Part shown: piece by piece, positions 35,101-43,663 of the stretch | Layout: every line of letters starts with the position of its first letter | Position numbering within the stretch: position 1 is the first letter of the stretch | NCBI GenBank assembly: GCA_965199105.1 | Contig: CBDAQO010000002.1 | Span: 2,232,001 to 2,296,000 of the forward strand | DNA from: LMUY01 sp965199105 | GTDB lineage: Bacteria > Pseudomonadota > Alphaproteobacteria > Acetobacterales > Acetobacteraceae | Reading direction: 5' to 3' | DNA: 64,000 nt | Translations under genes and position numbers: made by a program | Notes under the pieces: generated by a model | Database searches by the model: none | The model's input: the letters and a program-made list of their open reading frames with translations, nothing else | What the model was told of the DNA's origin: nothing

Positions 35101-37887
35101 ATCACCCTGAACGGCCAGACCAGCTTCGAGAACGGCGTGCTGCAAGACGCCGGCAGCGCGCCCTTCGTCCTTCCCGCCGCCACCCCAAGCACCACCGCCG
35201 CCCCGAGCGGGGAGACCGACACCCTGGTGCTCGACCTGTCCGAGGCGCCGCTGGCCGGGCAGGACGCCCAGTTCATGGTCAGCATCGACGGTCACCTGGT
35301 CGGCGAGCCGCAACTGGTCACCGCGCTGCAGTCGGCCGGCGCCAGCCAGGACTTCAGCTTCACCGGCGATTTCGGCACCGGCCCGCACGTCGTCACCATC
35401 GACTTCCTCAACGGCTTCAGCGGCACCTCGCCGGTGTTCGGCCGCACGCTGGACGTGAACGCCATCACCTTCGACGGCGTGACCACGGCCGAGCAGGCCA
35501 GCCTGGTCTATAACGGCACCGCCGCGTACAGCATCGCCGCCACGCCGGTCAGCGCCGCGCCACCCGTGGCCGATCCGCCCGCCGCCACGCCGCCCGCCGC
35601 CCCGCCCACCACGCCGTTGCCGACCATCAGCCTCACCGCGCAGACCCTGGCCGACGACACCGGCGCCAGCAGCAGCGACGACGTCACCAGCGACGGCGCA
35701 GTCACGCTGACCGGCGCGGTCACCGGGCCAGCCGGCACCACCGTCAGCGTGCTGGACGGCACCGTGGTGCTCGGCTTGGCCAGCATCAACGGCGGGGCCT
35801 GGAGCTACAGCACCGTGCTGGGCGCCGGCACGCACACGCTCTCGGCCGTCGCCACCGACGCCACCGGCAGCGTCTCCACTGCCGCCGCAGCCGCTATCAC
35901 GGTGGCAACCACGCCCCCCGTGCTCACCCTCGCCGCCCCGGTGCAGACCGCGGGGACCACCGACATCGTGCTCGCCGGCACCGTCGCAGGCGCGCCAGGC
36001 ACCACCGTCACCCTGCTGGACGGCAGCGCCACCCTCGGCACCGCCACCGTGGCCAACGGCGCCTGGTCCTACACCGCCGACCTCGCCGCCGGCACCGCCA
36101 CCCTCACCGCCGTCGCCACCGACCCGGCGGGCAACACCACCAGCCTGGCCGAAACCGTGGCGGTGGCTGCCGTGCCCGTGCCGGCCAACCCGCCCGCCGC
36201 AACCGCCACGCCGCCAGACGCTTCCAGCTTGCTCGCAGCCACCTCGCTCGTCGTCTACAACTGGAACCCCTCGGTGCAGCTTGCCGGCTACCTCGCCGCC
36301 GAAGCTCAGGTGGCGGCCGGCGTCCCCGGTGCCACCGCCACCATCGTCACCTTCGGCGACTCCACCACCGAGGGGATCAACGCCGATGGCAGCGACAGCA
36401 ACGGCGCGCTCAACCTGTCCTACCCCGCCGACCTCACCACCGACCTGGCGCAAGACAGCGGCCTGCCCGTGCAGAACGCCAACTTCCTCGGCGAGGACGT
36501 GGATAACGGGTCACTCGCCTTCTTCGGACCCGGCTTCAACAGCACCACCGCCTATTCCGGCCTGGAACTCGCCGGCGGCAACGCCATCACCACCACGGCC
36601 GCCGGCGACGGCTTCACCTTCACGCCCGCCGGCCCGGAGACCTACAACCAGCTCGACCTCGACTACTTCGACATCAACGACGCCAGCCTCACCGTTACGG
36701 TCAACGGCGGCCCGCAAGGCCAGGTCACCCAGGTTCTGCAAACCGGCAACACCGGCAACGTCGCCACTGACACGATCGACCTGCCGCTCGGCACCTATTC
36801 CAGCGTCACCGTCACCGCCAACACCGCGACCAGCGCCTACATCGAAGGGGCGAGCTTTTCCGACACGGCGAGGCCTTCAATCCAGGTGTTCAACGCCGGC
36901 GTGGGCGGCGCGTGGTCGAGTTCTGCCGGCACCGGGTCGCTGACCGGCGCGGGCGAGTTCGCCGGCGGGCTCGAACTCGGCGCCAGCCTGGCCCTGATCG
37001 ACTATGGCATCAACGACATCGTAAACGACGTGCTGACCCCGGCGCAGACCGTGGCCAACTTCGCCACCGCGATCGCCGAAAGCCGCTCGGTCGGCGCCGA
37101 CCCGATCATCGTGATTCCGAGCCCGTTCGGCCTCAACCCTTATCTGACCGTGCCGCAGGTCACCACCTTGGCGGCCGTGACCACGGGGCTGCAGGCGCTG
37201 GCGGTCCAGGAAGACGTGCCGATCATCGACCTGAACGCGACCTACAGCGGCAGCTACACCACGCTGAGCCAGGACGGCTTGCTCAACAGCCCACACCCGG
37301 ACGCGGCACTCTATTCGGACATCGCCGCCCGCATTGCCGCTCTGCTGACCGGGGACAGCGCGGCCACTTTCCCCGTCACCGCCAACTACGCGGTCGTGAC
37401 GCCCACCACCGTCACCGGCACCAGCGGCAGCGACATCCTGCTCGGCAGCTCGCTCGACAACACTTTCATCGGCGCCGGTGGCAACGACACCTACGTGCTG
37501 CAGGCCAATGACCAGACCGACACCATCGTGAACGGCAGCACGGCCAGCACGGCTCCGGCCGGACGGCTGGACGTGACCGCGGCGACGCATGACCAGATCT
37601 GGCTGCAGCAATCCTCGAGCAACCTGGTGGTCAGCGTGCTGGGCACCAACCAGGAGGCGGTGATCCAGAACTGGTATGGCGCGAGCGGCGCGCAGTTGCA
37701 GGCCATTCTGGGCAATGACGGCTACCAGGTCGACAGCGGCATCCAAACCCTGGTGCAGGCCATGGCCAGCTTCGCCAGCGCGCACCCCGGCTTCAATCCC
37801 AACTCGACGGCCTACACCAACCTGGCCGACAGCATCTTTAATGGCACGCTCGCCACCGCCGTGGCCGCCGCCTGGCACCCGTCCTGA
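32173..37887 (+). CDS. giant secreted multidomain protein: GH-A-like hydrolase, duplicated CBM/Ig modules, SGNH hydrolase, RTX tail
   Basis: The protein has 1904 residues. Residues 1-420 look like a clan GH-A glycoside hydrolase, with the acid/base glutamate E124 in GPNEINN and nucleophile candidate E226 in YTETGYS. Four modules resembling calcium-dependent carbohydrate-binding domains (CBM60/36-like, DTLVLxLS...FTGxFGxGP) and four Ig-like repeats occupy residues 447-1335, arranged as two copies of a near-identical 443-residue unit. Residues 1360-1730 form an SGNH esterase: GDSTTEG (about 1395), GVGG, GIND (1612-1615) and SPHPD (H1708). The C-terminus has an RTX-like block (GSDILLGSSLDNTFIGAGGND) and an NLVVSVLG...IQNWYG hemolysin-related segment. 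There is no signal peptide, so type I secretion is likely. ATG 32176 is an equally good start. Confidence 0.85.
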   Translation: MMTVDPGDNEFSSDTITSESFLTTIGVDTHIPYTDGGYANIGNVAADLAYLGVANVRDGISDGVNGSAPLSSYITLAQDGVKFTFVVAAGGTITTASLQAELALIDQLNEAVPGSVAALEGPNEINNAPLTFNGVSGLQGAVDLQQALYNSVQADPNLSGVAVDYFTGYDAGGVPVGPDPATTPGLANDDTQHPYPNFGQAPAAWVAPSQALVNESAGYGQAVYTETGYSTNGGTSGAVNQDVQANYTLDLLLDDAVDGIAQTDLYQLLDDYPPGAPQGDDGYGLFTPSNAPKAAATAIHNLVTILGGAGAAADPSSPAPLGYSVTGLSATGNSVALAQADGSYDIAVWNEPQIWDEANGTEITAPTDSVTVQLGGTYATVELFDPLLSASAQTVLHDVSSVQLGLTDHPLIVQVDGLVAPVAAVAPVAAVVPMAVATVPAPVSTGADTLVLNLSGTAVGGQGGEFTLSVDGVAVGQVQTVTAQQSLGQSQDVSITGSFGAGPLTVAVDFVNGFSGNPADIGRTIDVNAITLNGQTSFENGVLQDAGSAPFVLPAATASAAAPSGETDTLVLDLSETPLSGQDAQFMVSIDGHLVGEPQLVTALQSAGASQDFSFTGDFGTGPHVVTIDFLNGFSGTSPVFGRTLDVNAITFDGVTTAEQASLVYNGTAAYSIAATPVSAAPPVADPPAATPPAAPPTTPLPTISLTAQTLADDTGASSSDDVTSDGAVTLTGAVTGPAGTTVSVLDGTVVLGLASINGGAWSYSTVLGAGTHTLSAVATDATGSVSTAAAAAITVATTPPVLTLAAPVQTAGTTDIVLAGTVAGAPGTTVTLLDGSATLGTATVANGAWSYTADLAAGTATLTAVATDPAGNTTSLAETVAVAAVPVPASAGADTLVLNLSGTAVGGQGGEFTLSVDGVAVGQVQTVTAQQSLGQSQDVSITGSFGAGPLTVAVDFVNGFSGNPADIGRIIDVNAITLNGQTSFENGVLQDAGSAPFVLPAATPSTTAAPSGETDTLVLDLSEAPLAGQDAQFMVSIDGHLVGEPQLVTALQSAGASQDFSFTGDFGTGPHVVTIDFLNGFSGTSPVFGRTLDVNAITFDGVTTAEQASLVYNGTAAYSIAATPVSAAPPVADPPAATPPAAPPTTPLPTISLTAQTLADDTGASSSDDVTSDGAVTLTGAVTGPAGTTVSVLDGTVVLGLASINGGAWSYSTVLGAGTHTLSAVATDATGSVSTAAAAAITVATTPPVLTLAAPVQTAGTTDIVLAGTVAGAPGTTVTLLDGSATLGTATVANGAWSYTADLAAGTATLTAVATDPAGNTTSLAETVAVAAVPVPANPPAATATPPDASSLLAATSLVVYNWNPSVQLAGYLAAEAQVAAGVPGATATIVTFGDSTTEGINADGSDSNGALNLSYPADLTTDLAQDSGLPVQNANFLGEDVDNGSLAFFGPGFNSTTAYSGLELAGGNAITTTAAGDGFTFTPAGPETYNQLDLDYFDINDASLTVTVNGGPQGQVTQVLQTGNTGNVATDTIDLPLGTYSSVTVTANTATSAYIEGASFSDTARPSIQVFNAGVGGAWSSSAGTGSLTGAGEFAGGLELGASLALIDYGINDIVNDVLTPAQTVANFATAIAESRSVGADPIIVIPSPFGLNPYLTVPQVTTLAAVTTGLQALAVQEDVPIIDLNATYSGSYTTLSQDGLLNSPHPDAALYSDIAARIAALLTGDSAATFPVTANYAVVTPTTVTGTSGSDILLGSSLDNTFIGAGGNDTYVLQANDQTDTIVNGSTASTAPAGRLDVTAATHDQIWLQQSSSNLVVSVLGTNQEAVIQNWYGASGAQLQAILGNDGYQVDSGIQTLVQAMASFASAHPGFNPNSTAYTNLADSIFNGTLATAVAAAWHPS
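33511..34840 (+). repeat. tandem intragenic repeat, copy 1
   Basis: This is the first copy of a 1.33 kb direct repeat inside the giant gene. It encodes two carbohydrate-binding-like modules, a Pro/Ala linker and two Ig-like modules. It is followed 11 bases later by copy 2 at 34852-36184. By eye only some 20-25 substitutions and one added codon separate the copies. Confidence 0.93.
34852..36184 (+). repeat. tandem intragenic repeat, copy 2
   Basis: This is the second copy of the direct repeat, one codon longer than copy 1 (a Pro-Ser-Thr-Thr linker in place of Ala-Ser-Ala). Most differences are at third codon positions or in the first third of the unit; the Ig-coding part is almost base-for-base identical. 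Confidence 0.93.
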
Positions 37888-37898
37888 CGCTGCGCGGG

Positions 37899-38708
37899 TT
37901 ACGGTGCCGCGTAGGCCCGGATGGCGGCCACCGCCATGAAGGACGGGCTGGGTGCGGCGTCGATCGGCCAGCCACCGCCCAGCCCGAGGTCCACCAGCAG
38001 CGTCAAGGGGTGGCGGTGCTCGGGCGGCGTCGGCACCCGCCAATACTCCACCCGATCGAAGTAGAACACCGTCCAGTCCGGCTCCACGTCCACGCCGTAG
38101 CTGTGGAAGCCAGCCGATAGCGACCCGGCGAGCACTTGCTGGATGTGCGACGACGACCGTTTCATGGTGGCGCTGGTCTTCGGCCAGACGGTGACGGTGG
38201 AGTTGAACGCGGCGGGGAAGCGCCCGTAATGCTCGACCGCGTCCACCTCGATGCTCGGGTCGGTCGAGCCGGCGGGGATCACGCTGTCGAGCCAGAAGGC
38301 GGGCCAGAGACCGTCGCCGGCGGGAAACTGGGCGGTCGCCTCGAAGTAGCCGTAGCGCATTGAGAAGCCCGAGCCGTCTGGCGCGGTGGAGGCCAACAGG
38401 CCGGATTGCCAGCCGGTGGCCGATCTGCGCAGCTCGATGCGCAGGCCCTGCGCCGACGTGCTGAACGGAAAGCCCGGCGCCGGGTCGGCGAAGCGCGCAT
38501 CGCCGAAGTCGCCGGCCCAGGGGGTATGCGCCGTCCAGCGCGTGCCCGGGCCGTGGCTCGAGACGTCGAGCGTGTGGAAGTCGTCCTCGAACACCAGCTT
38601 GTAGCGCGACAGGTCGATCCGGTGCGGGCTGGCAGGTTGCGCCGCGGCGCGCAGGGTAAGGCAGCCGAGCGTGACCAGCAGAGTTCGAAGGAGTGCGGTC
38701 GGACGCAT
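37899..38708 (-). CDS. glycoside hydrolase family 16 protein, exported
   Basis: This is a secreted beta-glucan or galactan hydrolase of 269 residues. A signal peptide (MRPTALLRTLLVTLGCLTLR, then AAAQPA) precedes a jelly-roll domain with the GH16 active-site pattern ExDxxE as SIEVDAVEHYG (E154, D156, E159). Landmarks VFEDDFHTLD, RYGYFEATAQFPAGDGLWPAFWL and FHSYGVDVEPDWTVFYFDR are typical. The start at 38708 is the first Met with a proper signal sequence. It converges with the giant secreted gene, 11 bases apart. GH16 enzymes near exopolysaccharide genes often trim or release the polymer. Confidence 0.92.
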   Translation of the reverse strand: MRPTALLRTLLVTLGCLTLRAAAQPASPHRIDLSRYKLVFEDDFHTLDVSSHGPGTRWTAHTPWAGDFGDARFADPAPGFPFSTSAQGLRIELRRSATGWQSGLLASTAPDGSGFSMRYGYFEATAQFPAGDGLWPAFWLDSVIPAGSTDPSIEVDAVEHYGRFPAAFNSTVTVWPKTSATMKRSSSHIQQVLAGSLSAGFHSYGVDVEPDWTVFYFDRVEYWRVPTPPEHRHPLTLLVDLGLGGGWPIDAAPSPSFMAVAAIRAYAAP

Positions 38709-38894
38709 GATCGGGCCCCCAGAACCTGCGGCGGATGCGCGGAGTGAAAGCACGAGCGAGCCGGTGAGGCAACAAAGCCGTGCCCGCCAATGCCACGCCA
38801 ATCACGCGGCGCTAACCATTACGTCACGGAAAAAGCTTCCAAGCCGCTCCGCTATGCGGCAGAAGCGGTGCCATCACGCCGGAGCCGGGCCGGG

Positions 38895-40340
38895 ATGGGT
38901 CTGACCGAGTTTTCCTTCATTATGCTGCCATTGACGCTGCTGTGGCTGGGCCAGCCGTTCCGGCTGCTGCAGCTCACCGCCGCGGTCGGCGCGTTCGAGG
39001 CCGCGGCCGCAGTCACGTTCGGCGGCCTGGGGCTGCAGCCGGCGCTGGCGCCCGCGTTCGCCTTCCTGGGCTACGTCGCGCTGCAAACCATCCTCGGCGC
39101 GCGCTATCCCGGGCGCGCGCTGGCCTGGCGGGTGTGCCTGCCGCTCACCCTGGTAACGCTCTACGCGCTGACCGGGTCGTTCGTGCTGCCGCGGCTGTTC
39201 GAGGGCCAGGCTTGGGTCTGGCCGCAGAAGTCGTTGCCGCCCTTCGTCATCACCCAGCTTGCGCCGTCCCCCACCAACCTCAACCAGGATGCCTACCTGC
39301 TGGCCAACTCGGCGCTGCTGCTGGTTGCATCGGCCTACCTGACCCGAACCGGCCTGAAACTGCGCCGGCTGCTGGATGCGTGGTTCGTCAGCGGCTTCCT
39401 GGCGGCGGGCGTGGCGGTGTGGCAGTTGGCCAACCGGGTCGTGGGCGTGCCCTATCCGACCGAGCTGTTCTACTCCAACCCCGGCTGGGCGATCCTGACG
39501 GCGCAGAACATCGGCTCCATCCCGCGCATCAACGGCCCGTTTTCCGAGCCCTCCTCGCTCGGCGCCGAAATGGCGGCGCTGGCCTGCGCCGCGGGCTGGA
39601 TGCTGCTGCACGGCAACCGCCAGCGCATCGTGAAGGCCCTGTTCCTCGTCAGCATCGGCACCTGCGTGCTGTCGACCTCCACCACCGGCCTCGTAACGCT
39701 GGCGGGCGGCGGCGCGGCGGCGGCCTGCTACGCGCTCGCGACCCGGTCCCGCGAGATCTTGCGCGGCCTCACGCGCGCCGCCCTGCCGACGGCGGCGCTG
39801 CTGGCGATGCTCGGCCTCGGCACGGCGGCGTTCGCACCGGCCTTGATCGGGGATGTGGGCCAGGTGTTCACCGCCACCTCGACCAAGCAGGACAGCTCCT
39901 CGTTCCAGGACCGCACCGGTGTCGACCTCGACAGCATCCAGGCCGCGGTCGACACCTGGGGGCTCGGTACCGGCTGGGGCAGCAATCGCTCCTCGAGCCT
40001 GGTGCCCGGCCTGCTCGCGTCGGTGGGGTTGCCCGGGTTGGTGGGGGTGCTGTGCTACGCCGGCCGGCTGTCCAGCATCGTCGGGCGCGCCCGGCGCAGC
40101 GGCTGCAGCGCGGACCACGCGGCGGTGATCGATGGGTGCTGCGGCGGGCTGGTCGGCTCCGTAATCTCCGCCCTGATCTCGGCGCCGGCGATCACGTCAC
40201 CGATCTTCTTCCTGCTGCTCGCCCTGCTGACCGGCTGCAGCGTGCGCGCCCTGCTGGACGCCGGGCAACGGCGCGGCGCGGCGCGCAACCAGTGGTCGCT
40301 GCAAGCCGCCCACCCGTCCTACGCGGCAGCGGCGGGCTGA
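38895..40340 (+). CDS. polytopic membrane protein, O-antigen ligase/polymerase-like
   Basis: This 481-residue protein has about eleven helices and a larger periplasmic loop near residues 130-150 and 190-220 (NPGWAILTAQNIGSIPRINGPFSEPSSLG). The loop arrangement and the RINGPFSEPSSLGAEMA stretch resemble Wzy polymerases and O-antigen ligases (WaaL), which are poorly conserved. The start at 38895 opens directly into the first helix. A GT2 gene follows 43 bases later. A role in polymerising the exopolysaccharide built by the 44031-54178 locus is inferred from context. Confidence 0.72.
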   Translation: MGLTEFSFIMLPLTLLWLGQPFRLLQLTAAVGAFEAAAAVTFGGLGLQPALAPAFAFLGYVALQTILGARYPGRALAWRVCLPLTLVTLYALTGSFVLPRLFEGQAWVWPQKSLPPFVITQLAPSPTNLNQDAYLLANSALLLVASAYLTRTGLKLRRLLDAWFVSGFLAAGVAVWQLANRVVGVPYPTELFYSNPGWAILTAQNIGSIPRINGPFSEPSSLGAEMAALACAAGWMLLHGNRQRIVKALFLVSIGTCVLSTSTTGLVTLAGGGAAAACYALATRSREILRGLTRAALPTAALLAMLGLGTAAFAPALIGDVGQVFTATSTKQDSSSFQDRTGVDLDSIQAAVDTWGLGTGWGSNRSSSLVPGLLASVGLPGLVGVLCYAGRLSSIVGRARRSGCSADHAAVIDGCCGGLVGSVISALISAPAITSPIFFLLLALLTGCSVRALLDAGQRRGAARNQWSLQAAHPSYAAAAG

Positions 40341-40383
40341 TGGTCCGAGTTCGAGCCGTGGCCACGGGGTGGGGAGGGCTGCT

Positions 40384-41268
40384 ATGAGCGCATCGTGCAG
40401 GATCGTCGTGGGCATCGCGACCACGGGGCGGCCGGACATCCTTCGCGAGACGCTGCTCGAGCTGGGGCGGCAGACCCGGCAGCCGGATGCGGTGGTCGTC
40501 TGCGGCAATGGCGGCGCCGACGTGGTGGCCGCCGAGCTAGCCTACCCGGGCGCGGCGATGATCTTCGACAGCAAGGGGTTGCCGGGTAAGCGCAACGCCA
40601 TCCTGGCCGCGGCAGCGACGGCCGACATCATCGCGTTCTTCGACGACGACTTCATTGCTGACGTGCAATGGCTACAACAGGTCGAGGCGGTGATGGCGGC
40701 GCAACCCGACATCGTCGCCGCCACCGGGTCGGTGCTGGCCGACGGCGTGACCGGACCGGGGCTGACACCGGCGGCGGCGCGCGCCATCCTTGCCGCAGCG
40801 CCGGCGATTGGCAGCGCGGCCGTCACCGCCGTGGTCAACGCCTATGGCTGCAACATGGCGCTGCGCACCGCACCGATGCGGGAACGAAACATCGTGTTTG
40901 ACGATCGGCTGCCGCTGTATGGCTGGCAGGAGGACGTAGATCTGTCGCTGCGCCTGGCCCCGTATGGCAGGATCGTGCGGGTGGAAGCGGCGCGCGGCGT
41001 GCATCTGGGGGTGAAGGGCGGGCGCGCGTCCGGCGTGCGGCTTGGTTACTCGCAGGTCGCCAACCCGATCTATCTGGCGGGCAAGAAGGCCGGCTACCCG
41101 GTGAAGCGCGTGCTTAGCCATATTGGCAGCAACATGGCGATGAACGTCGTCCGCTCGGCGCGGCCGGAGCCGCATGTCGACCGGCGCGGCCGCTTGCGCG
41201 GCAACCTCATCGCGCTTGGCGACATGCTGCGCGGCCGGATGGCGCCGGAACGCATCCTGGAGCTTTGA
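40384..41268 (+). CDS. family 2 glycosyltransferase
   Basis: This is a GT-A fold sugar transferase of 294 residues. The N-terminal strand VVGIATTGRPDILRETLLEL, the metal-binding acidic cluster IIAFFDDDFIADVQWLQ (about residues 84-100), and LYGWQEDVDLSLRLA near residue 180 (the ED base motif) fit GT2. The start at 40384 leaves a 43-base gap after the membrane protein gene, so co-transcription is likely. The donor sugar is unknown. Confidence 0.88.
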   Translation: MSASCRIVVGIATTGRPDILRETLLELGRQTRQPDAVVVCGNGGADVVAAELAYPGAAMIFDSKGLPGKRNAILAAAATADIIAFFDDDFIADVQWLQQVEAVMAAQPDIVAATGSVLADGVTGPGLTPAAARAILAAAPAIGSAAVTAVVNAYGCNMALRTAPMRERNIVFDDRLPLYGWQEDVDLSLRLAPYGRIVRVEAARGVHLGVKGGRASGVRLGYSQVANPIYLAGKKAGYPVKRVLSHIGSNMAMNVVRSARPEPHVDRRGRLRGNLIALGDMLRGRMAPERILEL

Positions 41269-41287
41269 GCACGCCGACCACGTCGAC

Positions 41288-42388
41288 TTACGAGGTGGGC
41301 GAACCGCGTGAGCCGGACATGCGCTTGTGTGACGTGGCAGCCTGGGGCGTCGTGTCCAGGTCGAAGCGGACCTTTCGCTGCAGGAACGGTCGTTCGACGT
41401 ATTTGTGCGAGAGCGCTGCCATGGCGACAGACAGGCCGGACGCCGCGAGGGCCGCGCTGTGCTTGTCGCCACTCCAGTATCCGGCTTCGAACAGCAGCGG
41501 GTAGTGCCAGAGATAGATGCCGTAGGAGATCACACCGATTTGGACAGCGAGGCGCGAGGACAGCCATTGCGACGCCAGGCCCTCGCGGCGTTGCGTCAGC
41601 TCGAGGATCAGCACCATCGCGGCGGCCGCGGCCACGAGGAAGGAGGCGCCGCCGAACCCCTGCTGGCCGGCATTGCCGCGCATCACGATCAGCCCGAGCG
41701 CCACAGCGGCGAGCGGCCACAGCCTTGCGATGGCCGCGGTGGCGCGGCGGGGTGCCGTTTGGCCTTGCCACAACGCCAGCACGCAACCGGCCAGCAACTG
41801 GCAGGCGCGGCTATCCGGGCCGTAATAGAGGTGGTTGTGCGAGGCCTGGTCGAGCACCAGCCAGCCATGCCAAGCGAGCGCGGCCAGCAAGATCACGCCT
41901 GCCGCAACCACGCGGCGAGCCGGCGCGAATCGCAGCACGGCGAGCAGCAGCATGGGCCACACGACGTAGAACTGCTCTTCGATCGCCAGCGACCAGGTGT
42001 GGCCGAGCGGGCTTGTGTCCAGCGCGGCGCCATTGGCACGGACATAGTCGGTGATGTAGCTGATTGCGGCAACCGCGCCGTTCAGGTCCCGCCCGTTCGG
42101 GCCGCCGAACAGCGCGCCGACCACCACATCTGTCATGACCACCGCCAGCAAGGCCGGCAGCAATCGCAGCGCACGGCGGACGAAGAAGCGCGGGATGGAA
42201 ATGGCGCCCGTGGCGGCATGTTCGCGCAGCAGCGTGAGCGTGATGACGTAGCCGCTGAGCACGAAGAATACGTCGACACCGACATTGCCGCCGGGCGCAA
42301 GCCGATAGCTTAGGTGCCCGACCACGACGAGACCGACCGCGACCGCGCGCAAGCCGTCGAGCGCTGGAACATACCTGGCTTCGTTCAT
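41288..42388 (-). CDS. membrane acyltransferase, OafA/family 3 type
   Basis: This polytopic acyltransferase (366 residues, about ten helices) adds acetyl or other acyl groups to surface sugars. The N-terminus YVPALDGLRAVAVGLVVVGHLSY carries the catalytic-region arginine and histidine, followed by GVDVFFVLSGYVIT, IPRFFVRRALRLLPAL and the LGHTWSLAIEEQFYVVWPML motif, all diagnostic of this family. A GGGAG ribosome site precedes the ATG. It converges with the GT2 gene (19-base gap). A second family member lies just upstream on the same strand. Confidence 0.93.
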   Translation of the reverse strand: MNEARYVPALDGLRAVAVGLVVVGHLSYRLAPGGNVGVDVFFVLSGYVITLTLLREHAATGAISIPRFFVRRALRLLPALLAVVMTDVVVGALFGGPNGRDLNGAVAAISYITDYVRANGAALDTSPLGHTWSLAIEEQFYVVWPMLLLAVLRFAPARRVVAAGVILLAALAWHGWLVLDQASHNHLYYGPDSRACQLLAGCVLALWQGQTAPRRATAAIARLWPLAAVALGLIVMRGNAGQQGFGGASFLVAAAAAMVLILELTQRREGLASQWLSSRLAVQIGVISYGIYLWHYPLLFEAGYWSGDKHSAALAASGLSVAMAALSHKYVERPFLQRKVRFDLDTTPQAATSHKRMSGSRGSPTS

Positions 42389-42463
42389 CGCTTGCGCTCC
42401 CGAGGGCTGACGTGAGCTGAGATCGGTCGGACAAAGGATTGCTGCGGGCTTGGCGTGACCCGG

Positions 42464-43663
42464 TTAGGACCCTGTGGTCACCCCGGCTGCGCCTGCGAGC
42501 GTGTTTTTGGTTGCAGTGGTATGCGGCTCAGGCGCCAGGCGCTGGCGCGCCGCGATGGAGTAGCGGCGGCGCATGGCGAGGATGGGTTTCTCGATCACGT
42601 GCCAGGACAACCAGGCCACGCCGATGACGAATGGCAGCCCGGCCGCGAAGGTGAACAGGCCGCCATAGGGCGAGGCCAGCGACAGCACCGGAAAGAGTAC
42701 GATGACGATCTGCAGGAAAGGCTGATGGTAGAGGTAGATGCCGTAGGAGTAGTCCCCGGTGCGGAAGAACCGTGGCAGCGGCATCGGGGTGAGGCCGATG
42801 AACACCGTGATGTACGCCAGCGTCGGCAGCAGGATGAAGCGCATCGCGGTGCCCGCCCCGATCGACATGGGCAGCACGAAGGCGATCGCCAGCGTGACCG
42901 CGACAGCGGCGGCGAACAGTTTGGGGCTGTACGGGATCCGCCCGCGACTTTGATACAGTGCCACACCGAACAGGAAGGCCGTTACCGCCTGCGCCTCGTA
43001 TTCGAGAAAGGCGATCGAGAACAGCCTTGCCAGCCACGGCGCGCCGATCTGGTTGATTGCACCCGTGGCATCAAGCCCGGCGGCGGTGACCAGGTAGCTC
43101 AGCGTCAGCCCCAGCACCAGCCAGCGGCGATGCAGCGCGCGGGTGAGGATCAGTGCCGAAATGAGGGCGTAGCAAACCAGTTCGAACGGCACCGTCCATA
43201 GCGAGCCGTTCACGCGCGCCACGGGATGGGTGGTGAAAACGCCCGGGAGAGAGAAATGCACCCAGCCGATGACGTTGAGGAAGAAGGTGGCGAACTGGCT
43301 GCTGAAGAAATAGTCGCGCCAGGGCACCGTCGTGAATATGGGCCCGATCACCAGTGCGCATACGCATGTATCGACCAGGAGCGCGGGCACGATCCGCAGC
43401 CCACGGTTGATTAGAAAATTCCGTAGCGACAACCGCATGGCGCTACCGCAAATGAGGAAGCCGCTCAGCGCGAAGAACATGGGAACGAGGGAGTAGTGCA
43501 CGATCCAGAACGCGGTGTCGTCAAGCGAACGGGGGGCAAAGTAATGGTTGGTTACCGTGAGCGCGTGGAAGCCCACGATGGACAACGCCAACGCAACGCG
43601 CAGGAAATCGAAGCCCGGGCCAATGCCGCGGCGTTCTTCCAGAATGCTGCCGAACGTTCTCAC
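42464..43663 (-). CDS. membrane acyltransferase, OafA/family 3 type (second copy)
   Basis: This is a second polytopic acyltransferase, 399 residues, only distantly like its neighbour. It has FDFLRVALALSIVGFHALTV, FFALSGFLICGSAM, LRNFLINRGLRIVPALLVD, RVNGSLWTVPFELVCYALIS and the late YSYGIYLYHQPFLQ motif. The start is taken as GTG at 43663 because a perfect GGAGGT (complement of 43670-43675) lies six bases upstream; the longer ATG at 43714 would place this ribosome site inside the coding region. The two enzymes probably attach different acyl groups or act at different positions on the exopolysaccharide. Confidence 0.9.
   Translation of the reverse strand: MRTFGSILEERRGIGPGFDFLRVALALSIVGFHALTVTNHYFAPRSLDDTAFWIVHYSLVPMFFALSGFLICGSAMRLSLRNFLINRGLRIVPALLVDTCVCALVIGPIFTTVPWRDYFFSSQFATFFLNVIGWVHFSLPGVFTTHPVARVNGSLWTVPFELVCYALISALILTRALHRRWLVLGLTLSYLVTAAGLDATGAINQIGAPWLARLFSIAFLEYEAQAVTAFLFGVALYQSRGRIPYSPKLFAAAVAVTLAIAFVLPMSIGAGTAMRFILLPTLAYITVFIGLTPMPLPRFFRTGDYSYGIYLYHQPFLQIVIVLFPVLSLASPYGGLFTFAAGLPFVIGVAWLSWHVIEKPILAMRRRYSIAARQRLAPEPHTTATKNTLAGAAGVTTGS

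Noticed and set aside
33319..36453. Minus-strand open frame of more than 1000 codons inside the giant gene
   Set aside because: It is antisense to a repeat-rich, GC-rich gene. Its translation is Gly/Val/Arg low complexity with no domain, and the plus-strand frame has clear enzymatic motifs.
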